Of a DNA stretch of 64,000 nucleotides, positions 27,075 to 35,613 are shown in pieces (the first letter of the stretch is position 1; each line of letters opens with the position of its first letter). Location: contig DDPF01000012.1 of NCBI GenBank assembly GCA_002342065.1, forward strand, positions 186,001-250,000. The letters run 5' to 3'. This stretch comes from Bacteroidetes bacterium UBA2475 (GTDB lineage Bacteria; Bacteroidota; Bacteroidia; B-17B0; Aurantibacillaceae). The notes beneath the pieces were generated by a model, which made no database searches, was not told the origin of the DNA, and was given only the letters and a program-made list of their open reading frames with translations. The position numbers and the translations under genes are program-made.

Positions 27075-28856
27075 TTAAACTTTTAATCCAATTATCAGCA
27101 CATCATCAACCTGCTCTAAGTCGCCCTGCCAATCAGCAAGTATCTTATCCAGAAAATCCATTTGTTCTTTCACAGGTTTTTGAGAGATCTGTGTCAACAA
27201 TTTCCTAAAGTTGCCCACCATGAATTTTTTACCTTTTGGTCCACCAAACTGGTCTGCATAACCATCACTAAAAACATACAATTGATCGTTCTTTTGTAGT
27301 TGAATGGTAACGTTATCAAAATTTTCCTTCTCTCCTATAAACGCTCCAATAGGGAATTTGTTTGCACCATATTGAATTAATTCTCCATTCCTTACAATAT
27401 ATAATGGATTATAAGCTGCGGCGTATTGCAACTCCAGTGTATCATAATTTATACAACACAGAGTTATGTCCATACCATCCTTAGATTGTGTGCCTTTATT
27501 GCTTACGTGCAATGTATTAATTACACCTTCTCTTAATTTATCCAATATCTCCGACGGCTTAATTATATTAGTATTGCTAATAATGTCCTTTAAAATATTA
27601 TGTCCTACCAAACTCATAAATGCTCCCGGCACACCATGGCCAGTACAATCAACCGCCGCAAAGTAGGTGAGATTATTTTTCTTCTCTACCCAATAAAAAT
27701 CACCACTAACAATATCTTTTGGCTTAAATAATACAAATGAGTTTGGAAGAATTTGATCAATGATAGTTTTCGGTGGCAAGATCGCTTCCTGGATCCTTTT
27801 TGCGTAATGAATACTGTCTGTTACTTGCTTGTAAAGTATCTCTAACTCTTCATTTTTATTTTCGATCTCCGATTTTTGACGCACAACCTCTTCGGTACGC
27901 TCCATTACTTTACGTTCCAAACTACGTTCGTTCTCTGCAAGATCATCCCTCATTTTTAGTAACGCGTGGCCAAGTGTATCATCTTTACTTAATGGTTTGT
28001 AATTAGCATCAAATTTTCCCGCACCTGTTTCTTTTGCAAACTTGGTTGTTTGCTCCATCGACTGGATAAGATCTGTTAGCGCAACGCCCATTTCACCAAC
28101 CTCATCATTTCTTGTTTGAATACGCTCTTTTGGTAAAATACCAAGCCCCATTGAGAGTAACATTTTCTTTAAAACCTGAATAGGTTTTGTAATAGAGCGT
28201 GTAGTGTACAATGCAATAAAAATTCCTCCAATTACAAGGGTGATACCCAACAACTGAACAAATCCTTTTAAGAATTTAAAAGAATCAAACATCTCGTCTT
28301 TTACTTTTTCTGCTGCTTCCTGTTTAAATGCAATTAATGAATTAAGGTTACGATAAATGGTTTTGATGTTCACCTCAGAATCTTCATAAGGCAAACGCGC
28401 CATCATGTAAATGTTTGGATCTTCGTAGGCCTCTGCAGAATTTAACTGACCAATGATCTCGTTCTGATAAACTTTAAATAAAGTTTCAACCCTGCCAAAA
28501 ATTACACGCAATTGTGTTTTTTCATCGGCCGACCATGTTTGCGATAAAGCCTGTAACAATTTTTTCTTTTCAGGATATTCTACACGAATGATATTCTTTA
28601 GTTCATCCCTGAACTCGATATCATTAAAACTCCTGTTGTAAAACCATTTCGAAACGTTTGTGTGCGAGCGTTGTAATAAAAGATTTAATTCTTTTAACTC
28701 GGCAACGCTTGGCGTTACTTGTCCTACCACTGTTTCGGTTTGTCTTTTGCTGTCGTTTAAAGTAAAAACAGTTAAAATAAAGGCCACCATTGTTAAAACA
28801 ATAAATGAGCCAAATCCTAATCCAATTTTTCTTCCTATCGTGAATCTAATTGCCAT
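27075..28856 (-). CDS. Membrane HAMP - SpoIIE/PP2C serine phosphatase
   Basis: 593 residues. TM1 at about 12-33, a helical periplasmic region of about 165 residues, TM2 at about 198-219, a HAMP domain (TTRSITKPIQVLKKMLLSM onward), a coiled coil (about 320-370) and a C-terminal PP2C/SpoIIE phosphatase domain. Metal-binding Asp residues sit in KDIVSGDFYW, AVDCTGHGVPGAFMS, DGMDITLCC and the motif FSDGYADQFGGPKG. This is a receptor phosphatase that should dephosphorylate a Ser/Thr-phosphorylated partner-switch protein in response to a periplasmic signal. Its ATG overlaps the stop of the upstream TPR gene by one base, and a YfiR-like gene precedes that. A SiaC-like candidate target is encoded at 50935. 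Confidence 0.92.
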   Translation of the reverse strand: MAIRFTIGRKIGLGFGSFIVLTMVAFILTVFTLNDSKRQTETVVGQVTPSVAELKELNLLLQRSHTNVSKWFYNRSFNDIEFRDELKNIIRVEYPEKKKLLQALSQTWSADEKTQLRVIFGRVETLFKVYQNEIIGQLNSAEAYEDPNIYMMARLPYEDSEVNIKTIYRNLNSLIAFKQEAAEKVKDEMFDSFKFLKGFVQLLGITLVIGGIFIALYTTRSITKPIQVLKKMLLSMGLGILPKERIQTRNDEVGEMGVALTDLIQSMEQTTKFAKETGAGKFDANYKPLSKDDTLGHALLKMRDDLAENERSLERKVMERTEEVVRQKSEIENKNEELEILYKQVTDSIHYAKRIQEAILPPKTIIDQILPNSFVLFKPKDIVSGDFYWVEKKNNLTYFAAVDCTGHGVPGAFMSLVGHNILKDIISNTNIIKPSEILDKLREGVINTLHVSNKGTQSKDGMDITLCCINYDTLELQYAAAYNPLYIVRNGELIQYGANKFPIGAFIGEKENFDNVTIQLQKNDQLYVFSDGYADQFGGPKGKKFMVGNFRKLLTQISQKPVKEQMDFLDKILADWQGDLEQVDDVLIIGLKV

Positions 28857-29758
28857 TAGTCTATTTTAATATTTAACTCCTTACATTTCTTCTTAAACTC
28901 TTCTTCCTTCGGTTTATCGTTCAGCATTTTGTAGATGCTATGAAGTGCTTCAACTGCTTTTACATTTTTATTATCAACCTTATAAACTTTAATAATAAAC
29001 TGCTCAGCTTGTTTCGCAAGTTTGATAATATTTTCCTGCACAACATCTATCTGCGAAAAGTCGGCACCGTAATCCAATCCTTTACCTAAGTTCACCGCCT
29101 GGTTGTAATACATGATGCCAAGGTTAATGTTTGCAGAAGGATTCTCAGGTTGAATATCCAGAACTTTTAGCAAAGCGATTTTCGCTATATCCTGAGCTCC
29201 TGAATTTTTATTATCCTTATTAAAAATATCTGAGTATACACTTCCAACCGCTAAATAATATTCAATATCCCTGGCGGTAAAATTTGTTCCCGGTTCTGCT
29301 ATCGCAAAATTTTCTTTAAACTTATTGTAAGCAACAATACTACGACTGTAATTCACAGAGTCCATTAACAACAATTTAGACAGGTTAAAATAACCGGCCG
29401 CAATATTTGAAAGTAGTTTTTTATTATTAGTGGCAAAGGTCTCATCCGGTTTTAGTGTGCCTGAAGTTTTAAGTGAAGAAAGAATGGTATCGCGTAAAGA
29501 AGAATTTAATTTAAGTTTATCATTTCGCTTGTATATTTCAAAATAAATATAAGCACGAGTAGTCCAGGCAACAAAATCGCCTTTTGTTTCAGGATGAACA
29601 ATAACACTATCAATGGCCAATCTAGCCATGTCAGCATTTTTTGATTGCAGTAATTGTTGGGCTCGGTTAAGCTTATCATTCTGCGCAAAACCATTTACAA
29701 CACACAGCATTAAAATGCTATATGTAAAGGTTTTTAATATGTTGCGCCATTTGCTCAT
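28856..29758 (-). CDS. Secreted TPR protein of the YfiR/PP2C operon
   Basis: 300 residues. Signal peptide (ILKTFTYSILMLCVVNGFA) followed by helical repeats with TPR character, clearest at LKVLDIQPENPSANINLGIMYYNQAVNLG and near the C-terminus (VKAVEALHSIYKMLNDKP). No catalytic motif. The stop overlaps the start of the HAMP-PP2C gene (TAATG), so the two products are made together; the upstream YfiR-like gene ends 17 bp before it. A periplasmic scaffold between YfiR-like protein and the receptor is an inference from this order. Confidence 0.75.
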   Translation of the reverse strand: MSKWRNILKTFTYSILMLCVVNGFAQNDKLNRAQQLLQSKNADMARLAIDSVIVHPETKGDFVAWTTRAYIYFEIYKRNDKLKLNSSLRDTILSSLKTSGTLKPDETFATNNKKLLSNIAAGYFNLSKLLLMDSVNYSRSIVAYNKFKENFAIAEPGTNFTARDIEYYLAVGSVYSDIFNKDNKNSGAQDIAKIALLKVLDIQPENPSANINLGIMYYNQAVNLGKGLDYGADFSQIDVVQENIIKLAKQAEQFIIKVYKVDNKNVKAVEALHSIYKMLNDKPKEEEFKKKCKELNIKID

Positions 29759-29775
29759 TTTAATTTGTTTTAATA

Positions 29776-30303
29776 TTACTCAACATTAATTGCTAGTGAT
29801 TTAAAATCATCATTTGTTTTTAGGCCGGCTTTTACAGCGTTATTTTTATTATACTCAAATTTTAATTTGTTATCAATTACTACAAAATTTATACTCGATC
29901 CTGTTTTGCAGGCGTTAGGGCTTTCCGCAACAACCAATGTGCTTTTTGATTTACTTTTAGAAGAAACATCTGCTACTACTTTTGAAACATCGGGCAACAG
30001 ATAAACTATTTGTGCAGAAATAGCAGCATCAAATACGTAAGAATTTTTTACTTCAATATCCTGGTTACCTACCTTTTTTTTGCTGGCTAACGTCTTTAAT
30101 TCGGTAATTAGATTTTCGTTCTTGCCTACCACGTAGATTACAAAATTGCCGGCCTTTTTTTTGTCCGACCATTCAAAATAACGCGTAAAATTGTAAAGGA
30201 ATACGGCCTTGATCTTTGCGTTGGTATCATAATTAGATGGTTGCTGAAATCTAAGTGAGATAACACAAAATAATAGTACCCAATATTTAAAATTTTTGAC
30301 CAG
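29776..30303 (-). CDS. YfiR-like (DUF4154) periplasmic protein, non-ATG start
   Basis: About 175 residues. The open frame continues upstream of the GTG at 30132 through KIKAVFLYNFTRYFEWSD and a hydrophobic segment YWVLLFCVISL, together the normal N-terminus of the YfiR/DUF4154 family (KAAFLYNFAKYVEWP-type motif). Later features fit: FVIYVVGKNE, a Cys in SPNACKTGSSINFVV, and a C-terminal Asn-rich strand. No ATG exists in the extension. A CTG at 30303 gives a clean signal peptide and lies downstream of a TATATTTG promoter box; an ATT at 30333 is a second option. YfiR of Pseudomonas restrains the HAMP-containing diguanylate cyclase YfiN; here the cotranscribed HAMP protein is a phosphatase. Confidence 0.72.
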   Translation of the reverse strand: MVKNFKYWVLLFCVISLRFQQPSNYDTNAKIKAVFLYNFTRYFEWSDKKKAGNFVIYVVGKNENLITELKTLASKKKVGNQDIEVKNSYVFDAAISAQIVYLLPDVSKVVADVSSKSKSKSTLVVAESPNACKTGSSINFVVIDNKLKFEYNKNNAVKAGLKTNDDFKSLAINVE

Positions 30304-30328
30304 TTTTTTAAAAAATTTATCTAATTTA

Positions 30329-30336
30329 CAAATATA
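30329..30336 (-). promoter_or_regulatory. TAnnTTTG -7 box for the YfiR-like operon
   Basis: Minus strand TATATTTG matches exactly. Transcription would begin near 30323, leaving about 20 nt before the proposed CTG start at 30303. Confidence 0.45.
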
Positions 30337-30399
30337 ATGTTTGCTTTTTAATAGCTTTTATTGTTATTTTCATATTTTAGTCTTAAAATCGTATCACAA

Positions 30400-30987
30400 T
30401 TGAGTGCCACTAACAAATACAGCAGTTACTCTGATAACGATCTAATTAACGTTTTTTTAGAAAAAGATGATAATAATATCGTTGGGATCCTTTATGAGCG
30501 CTATGGCCATCTGGTTTTAGGTTTATGCATAAAGTACCTTAAAAACAAAGATGAAGCGCAAGATGCAGTAATTCAAATATTTACGGGCCTCATGAAAGAC
30601 CTCAAAAAGCATAAAATTGAGTTCTTTAAAAGCTGGTTATACGTTTATAGCAAGAATTTTTGCCTTATGGAACTGCGTAAAAGGCAGAGTATGCTTAAAA
30701 AAGAGCTCGAATTGAAAGAAAATGTGCACTTAATTATGGATTTTTCAAATCCTGAGCATCTCAATGAAAAGGAGAAGCAAATTGTGATAATGGAAAAAGC
30801 TATGGAACTCTTAAATATTGAACAAAAGAAATGTATAGATCTCTTCTATTTAAAGAACAAATCTTACATCGAAATTGTTGACATTACAGGTTACACAGCC
30901 AACGAAGTAAAAAGCCATATACAAAATGGCAAAAGAAATTTAAAATTAAAAATGGAAATACTAATTAATGAAGACCCCAATAAATAA
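30400..30987 (+). CDS. Sigma-70 family RNA polymerase sigma factor (ECF-like)
   Basis: About 195 residues from a TTG start. Region 2 is visible as ILYERYGHLVLGLCIKYLKNKDEAQDAVIQIF with SWLYVYSKNFCLMELRK, and region 4 as LNIEQKKCIDLFYLKNKSYIEIVDITGYTANEVKSHIQNGKRNL, a helix-turn-helix that contacts the -35 type element. A TTG further upstream (30361) would add a hydrophobic stretch atypical of sigma factors, so I prefer 30400. The 3' end overlaps the next gene by 20 bp, whose membrane protein occupies the usual anti-sigma position. It is divergent from the YfiR-like operon. Confidence 0.88.
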   Translation: MSATNKYSSYSDNDLINVFLEKDDNNIVGILYERYGHLVLGLCIKYLKNKDEAQDAVIQIFTGLMKDLKKHKIEFFKSWLYVYSKNFCLMELRKRQSMLKKELELKENVHLIMDFSNPEHLNEKEKQIVIMEKAMELLNIEQKKCIDLFYLKNKSYIEIVDITGYTANEVKSHIQNGKRNLKLKMEILINEDPNK

Positions 30988-32356
30988 AGATAATTTAGAT
31001 CAACTTTTTAATAAAGCAAAAGCGGATAAACAAGGTTTGGATGACTTTGAGAAAGATGCTATTGAGGGTTTTGATATGTTGGAATCTGAGAAGGAAGCAG
31101 CTGATCTTAAAGCTTCATTAGATACGCTTATTCAAAAAGAATTATTTGCTAAAGAAGAAGAAAGAAATCCAAAAGTTTATTGGTTTGCCGCTGCAGGTTT
31201 AATTTTAGTTGTTGGTTTAAGTGTATTATTTGTTTTAAATAATAACGATTCACTTTCTAACAGTCATGATGTTGCTATAATAAATAATGCTCAGGAAAGT
31301 GAAAAAAATGTTTTACCTGATAGTAAAGCAGAGTTAAAAGAACAAGCAGTTACTCCGCCAACTGAAGCAGTAACTGTTACGGACGAAGAAAGTCCTGCAA
31401 AAATATTTGGAGAAAAATTAAAAACCGGCAAGTTGGATCTGCAAGACCAAACCGACGGAAAAGATATGGCTGCAACAACTAAAGTTGCAAAAGATGAGCA
31501 AGAAGCAAAACCAAGAATGATAGTAGGGGCTTCTACAAAGGGACCTGTAGATATTAAACAGGTTGAAAAAGAACAATCGGAAAGAAAAAAAGAAGAAGTT
31601 GCTGATGAGATGGTTGCTACCGGTTCCGGTTCAAATTCAAAAAGTAATAACAATACTGGTGGCTTAGGTGATCTTTCAAAAGGTTCAAAAGATAAAGAAG
31701 GTGAAGCTTTTAAATCTATCCCTGCTAAAACTCCTGATCAAAAAATAAAATCAGCTGAAACAGAATCAACACCTAAAAATGAAGTTGCATTTGGTACACC
31801 AAAAGAAAAAGCAAAAAAAGAAGACAGGAAAGATAATGATGCAGAAGAAGATTTAAATCAACCCGTGGCTGTTAACATGGATAAGAATGCTTCTGTTAAC
31901 AGAGAAGAAAAAGCAGGAAAAAAAGCAAAAAGAGCAAACAACAAACAAAGCCCTGGCGCAGTAAGCGAAAATGACGACTATAAATCTGGCTCACCAAAAA
32001 CCACTACTACAACAAAAGATGCTGTTGTACTTGAAACCACAGTTGCTAATACTGCAGCCACTGAAGCTCAAAAAGAACCTGCAATAAATTGTTATTATAC
32101 TGGTGGCGAAACAGCAGCTACAACTGATCTTAGAGATAAATTAAAAGGCAAAGATATTGACCAAAAATTTGATGCTACACTTTTTTTGAACGAAAAGAAA
32201 ACAGTTGAAAAAGTAGAGTATATAAATTCTTACGAACTTACTGCAAAACAAAAAGAAGAGCTAACTAAAATTTTAAAGACCTTATGCAAGTTTAATTTCT
32301 CTATAAATCCAACTACAAAAGGATTGTTTCCTTATAAGATCTTATACAGGCCATAA
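30968..32356 (+). CDS. Single-span membrane protein, putative anti-sigma partner, low-complexity Lys/Glu linker
   Basis: 462 residues. A cytoplasmic N-terminal helix-rich segment of about 70 residues, one transmembrane helix (YWFAAAGLILVVGLSVLFVL, about 74-93), then about 270 residues rich in Lys, Glu, Ala, Ser and Asn, and a folded C-terminal domain of about 90 residues (CYYTGGETAATTDLR, FDATLFLNEKKTVEKVEYINSYELTAKQ) reminiscent of TonB-C-like modules. It overlaps the sigma factor gene by 20 bp, so regulation of that sigma factor is likely by position. I recognise no canonical zinc-binding anti-sigma motif. The long disordered linker could cross the periplasm. Confidence 0.75.
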   Translation: MKTPINKDNLDQLFNKAKADKQGLDDFEKDAIEGFDMLESEKEAADLKASLDTLIQKELFAKEEERNPKVYWFAAAGLILVVGLSVLFVLNNNDSLSNSHDVAIINNAQESEKNVLPDSKAELKEQAVTPPTEAVTVTDEESPAKIFGEKLKTGKLDLQDQTDGKDMAATTKVAKDEQEAKPRMIVGASTKGPVDIKQVEKEQSERKKEEVADEMVATGSGSNSKSNNNTGGLGDLSKGSKDKEGEAFKSIPAKTPDQKIKSAETESTPKNEVAFGTPKEKAKKEDRKDNDAEEDLNQPVAVNMDKNASVNREEKAGKKAKRANNKQSPGAVSENDDYKSGSPKTTTTTKDAVVLETTVANTAATEAQKEPAINCYYTGGETAATTDLRDKLKGKDIDQKFDATLFLNEKKTVEKVEYINSYELTAKQKEELTKILKTLCKFNFSINPTTKGLFPYKILYRP

Positions 32357-32428
32357 GTTTTCTACGAATATACGAATCTAAACCTTGAACTACGATTCGT
32401 AAATTCGTATTAAATTCGTAATTCGTGG
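32357..32428. repeat. Short AATTCGTA-type repeats between convergent genes
   Basis: Copies of ATTCGTA and the reverse TACGAAT are repeated (for example ATTCGTAAATTCGTATTAAATTCG in two pieces around 32393-32415). The arms could fold and may serve as terminator for the sigma operon and gldA. Similar AT-rich filler is common between genes in this phylum. Confidence 0.45.
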
Positions 32429-33334
32429 TTATTTTTTAGTCAGTTCCTTAAACACATCTTCCATCTTCTGCTCTTCTTTATTTAAGGTTAACACACTTAA
32501 ATTATTGGCTACAGCAAAATTAAAAATGTCTTTACGCACGTCTTCTTTAGAGGTAGAAGATAGTTGCCAGGTGTTGCCTTGTAAATGACTTACCTTTTCG
32601 ATATTGGTTATTTTATGAAGTAATTTTTCTGATACTTCTTTATCAAACTCTACAGTAATAATTTGTTGGGTTGTATTTTTTTGAAGGTTCTTTGTTTCGT
32701 CGTTCGCAACAATTTCTCCTTTATTAATGATAATTACACGGTCGCAAATAGCTTCTACTTCCTGCATAATGTGTGTGCTTAACATTACCGTTTTTTCTTT
32801 TCCCAAGGCTTTTATAAGTCCGCGAATTTCTTCCAATTGGTTTGGATCCAACCCTGTTGTTGGCTCATCCATGATCAACACTTTTGGGTCGTGAATAATA
32901 GCCTGCGCCAAACCAACACGCTGCCGATACCCTTTACTTAAAGCACCAATTTTTTTATTTTGTTCAACTTGCAAGCCGGTCATGTCGATCATGTCCTTCA
33001 CACGACCTTTTAAATTTTTTATTTTATAAATGCCGCCAACAAATTCTAAAAACTCCTTCACATACATATCCAAATACAATGGATTGTGCTCAGGTAAATA
33101 ACCAATTTGTTTTCTAACTTCTAAACTTTGTTGCGTAATATCAAAACCACAAACCTTGGCGTGGCCTTCCGTTGGCGGAATATAGCAGGTCAATATTTTC
33201 ATCATGGTACTTTTTCCGGCACCATTCGGACCTAAAAAACCAACGATCTCATTACTTCCAACTTCAAAAGAAATATTGTTCAGTGCTTTTTGAGCACCGT
33301 AAAGTTTACTTATATTATTTACTTGAATTGACAT
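32429..33334 (-). CDS. gldA: Gliding motility-associated ABC transporter ATP-binding protein GldA
   Basis: 301 residues. ABC ATPase with Walker A GPNGAGKSTM near 35-44, the signature in GALSKGYRQRVGLAQAI, Walker B VLIMDEPTTGLD and the switch His in LSTHIMQEVEAICD. The C-terminal extension (ITVEFDKEVSEKLLHKI to KEEQKMEDVFKELTKK) is that of GldA. In Flavobacterium GldA works with GldF and GldG, needed for gliding in some species; neither partner is in this window. Fits the presence of gliding-type surface proteins nearby. Convergent with the sigma-factor operon. Confidence 0.9.
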   Translation of the reverse strand: MSIQVNNISKLYGAQKALNNISFEVGSNEIVGFLGPNGAGKSTMMKILTCYIPPTEGHAKVCGFDITQQSLEVRKQIGYLPEHNPLYLDMYVKEFLEFVGGIYKIKNLKGRVKDMIDMTGLQVEQNKKIGALSKGYRQRVGLAQAIIHDPKVLIMDEPTTGLDPNQLEEIRGLIKALGKEKTVMLSTHIMQEVEAICDRVIIINKGEIVANDETKNLQKNTTQQIITVEFDKEVSEKLLHKITNIEKVSHLQGNTWQLSSTSKEDVRKDIFNFAVANNLSVLTLNKEEQKMEDVFKELTKK

Positions 33335-33372
33335 ACTATTTCTAGTTCCTGGTTTCGCGTTTCTTGTTATAT

Positions 33373-34380
33373 CTATTTATTTTCTCTGAACACGTTTGTC
33401 ACTACCCAACCTTTACCCCAGTCTTCAATTTCTGCTGCCGACCAAAGTTCAGGAAAAAAAATTCTTTTTTGGAAACGCGGTGGTAAATACTTTTGCCAGT
33501 TAGTGCCGCCTGTTGCAGCAATATCTTCAGTATTTTGTTGAAGATACTGAACAGCAGATTTGTAATGCATCAAAGGCCAATTAATATTTACATTCACATC
33601 AATTTCTTTTAAAGCATTAATTACTTTTATATCTTGTTGGTCGGCTTCTGATAACGATTTATATTTTGCCCAAAGATTTTTTGTTTTGTATTCGTTTGCC
33701 AACCTCACAAATTCTTCGCCATATTTTTTTTCGAACTGTAAAAGTGTTAATGTTTTTTTACCGCTACTTAATTCTGTAGCACCTTTATTCCAATAAATGT
33801 TCTTGAACATTTCTTCAATGGGCGGTCTTTGATTTTGGTAAGTGGGACGAACATCTTTGTCAACTAAATTAAAAAAATCGGTAGCGCAAATTTCTATTTT
33901 TCTGTATTGAGCACTCTGGAAGCCACTTGCGGGAAGCAATGCCATCCGATAACGCAGGAATTGTTCTTTCTCCATGCCATCTACCATAATTTCAAACGAT
34001 TTTGTAAGCGCTTCAAAATAACGGTTAATACGCCCTACTCTCTCTGCAAAAAATTTAGGATCCAGTTTTTCTTTCCAGCCAACCATTTTTCCATTCGGTA
34101 AAATATTTGGACCATTATTTCCTATTTGCTCAAATTCATTTAAGGCTAATTTAAAATACAGCTCGGTAATTTGATGATACATGATAAAGATCTGCTCATC
34201 CGGGAAATCTGTTTTTGGATTTTGAAGTGTCAACAATGTTTCAACCTGGATATAATCCCAATAAGTTAAATAATTAGATAATAATAAGCCATCCAAATAA
34301 CTGTTTATATCCTGACCCATTTGGCCATACTTATCTTCCAGTAATTTTATTTTCTCTTCCGTTTTGATATCTATTGCCAT
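33373..34380 (-). CDS. Tryptophan 2,3-dioxygenase
   Basis: About 335 residues. Heme enzyme opening the tryptophan indole ring to N-formylkynurenine, first step of the kynurenine route. The substrate-binding region is clear: YWDYIQVETLLTLQNPKT, then FIMYHQITELYFKLALNEF containing the conserved distal His, and FLRYRMALLPASGFQSAQYRKIEI. The late His (WPLMHYKSAVQYLQ) is expected to be the heme ligand. The Met at 34380 (MAIDIKTEEKI) is preferred: an ATG at 34434 lies inside the promoter box at 34432-34439. The cyclase-family gene at 8461 might supply the next step. Confidence 0.88.
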   Translation of the reverse strand: MAIDIKTEEKIKLLEDKYGQMGQDINSYLDGLLLSNYLTYWDYIQVETLLTLQNPKTDFPDEQIFIMYHQITELYFKLALNEFEQIGNNGPNILPNGKMVGWKEKLDPKFFAERVGRINRYFEALTKSFEIMVDGMEKEQFLRYRMALLPASGFQSAQYRKIEICATDFFNLVDKDVRPTYQNQRPPIEEMFKNIYWNKGATELSSGKKTLTLLQFEKKYGEEFVRLANEYKTKNLWAKYKSLSEADQQDIKVINALKEIDVNVNINWPLMHYKSAVQYLQQNTEDIAATGGTNWQKYLPPRFQKRIFFPELWSAAEIEDWGKGWVVTNVFRENK

Positions 34381-34431
34381 AAGAATTTGTTTACGCTCTG
34401 TTGATACTATAAAATGGTTTTGTAAGCCTCT

Positions 34432-34439
34432 CAAAAATA
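34432..34439 (-). promoter_or_regulatory. TAnnTTTG -7 box for tryptophan dioxygenase
   Basis: Minus strand TATTTTTG is an exact match, 51 bp before the preferred ATG at 34380, and supports that shorter start. Confidence 0.5.
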
Positions 34440-34569
34440 CAAATTTTTATGGGCATCTCTAAAAATTAGATTTTTTTAGACGAACAAATTTTTAAAAGCG
34501 GAGTTTACTAAGGTAAATGAGCATTTAAAAATGCAGTTCGACGCCAAAAAAGCAATTTATTGAGATGCA

Positions 34570-35613
34570 CTATCGGTTAATACCTCTTTTATTCATGGCC
34601 TTTTGATAAGCGTTGGCATACTTTAAATGCTCCTCGTAAGTGCATGAAAAGTCAGAGTAACCGTTCAATTCGGGTTTAGCGCAAAAGAAAATGTATTTAT
34701 GTTTTATATGATTTAAAACCGCATCAATAGATTGTAACGAAACAAGACAAATTGGCCCCGGAGGCAAACCCTTATTTTTGTAAGTATTGTATGGCGAATT
34801 GATCTCTTTGTCAGCATCCAAAACCCGTTGAACATCAAAATTCTTATTTGCGAATTTTAAAGTTGGGTCTGCTTGCAACAACATATCCTTGCGAATGCGA
34901 TTAATATACACTCCTGCAATTTTTTCCTGTTCACTTTCTATCGCACTTTCAGATTGTGCAATAGAGGCCAATGTAATTATTTCAGGAACTGAGAAACCAA
35001 TTTTTTTCGCTATTGCTTTGCGCTTTTCGTTCCAAACATTGTTATAAGTTTGTTTTAACGCGGCAATAAATTCATCTATACTACTCGCCCAGCCAATTTC
35101 GTAAACGCCCGGCCGTATCAAAGCAAAAGCATTGTCCGGATCTAATCTAAAATCGTCGTAAAGTTTTTTCTCATCAGTTAAATAATTTTCAAGATCTTCT
35201 TCGTTCAATTCCAGTTTATCGTCAACATAAGCTACAAACTCTTCCAGGTTATGAATTTGTGAGTTGAAAGTAAGTTTTACTTTTTCTTGTTTATTATATT
35301 TAATTAAGTTAATTATCTGGCGCTTGGTCATACCATTGGTGATGCGGTATTTACCAGGATGTATATTTTTATCCAGGTCCATTTTTTTTGCCAGGAATTC
35401 AAATGCTTCAAGGTCGTCAATAATATTCTCTGAATTAATATCGTTGATCACATCTTCAAACGTATCATTGCTTTCAATATAAACGTAAGTGTAATTCTTA
35501 TCTTTTAAATGTATAGCGCCTGCAATGTATTTTTGGTAAATAAAGTAACCGCCCGCTCCTAATGCAAGAATTAAGATCAAACTAATTATTTTACCCCTTC
35601 CTTTTTTACTCAT
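34570..35613 (-). CDS. mltG: Endolytic peptidoglycan transglycosylase MltG (YceG-like)
   Basis: 347 residues. One N-terminal transmembrane helix (about 8-27), a LysM-like region (VYIESNDTFEDVINDI, GKYRITNGMTKRQIINLI) and the YceG catalytic domain with IITLASIAQSESAIESEQ containing the catalytic Glu, then IAGVYINRIRKDMLLQADPT and SPYNTYKNKGLPPGPIC. It cleaves nascent glycan strands at the cytoplasmic membrane. Its ATG overlaps the stop of the multiheme cytochrome gene by 4 bp, and the operon also contains dapF, so cell-wall genes flank the cytochrome. Confidence 0.94.
   Translation of the reverse strand: MSKKGRGKIISLILILALGAGGYFIYQKYIAGAIHLKDKNYTYVYIESNDTFEDVINDINSENIIDDLEAFEFLAKKMDLDKNIHPGKYRITNGMTKRQIINLIKYNKQEKVKLTFNSQIHNLEEFVAYVDDKLELNEEDLENYLTDEKKLYDDFRLDPDNAFALIRPGVYEIGWASSIDEFIAALKQTYNNVWNEKRKAIAKKIGFSVPEIITLASIAQSESAIESEQEKIAGVYINRIRKDMLLQADPTLKFANKNFDVQRVLDADKEINSPYNTYKNKGLPPGPICLVSLQSIDAVLNHIKHKYIFFCAKPELNGYSDFSCTYEEHLKYANAYQKAMNKRGINR

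Noticed and set aside
32357..32428. CRISPR-like array of AATTCGTA units
   Set aside because: Units are 7-10 bp without spacers of regular length, and no cas genes are near.
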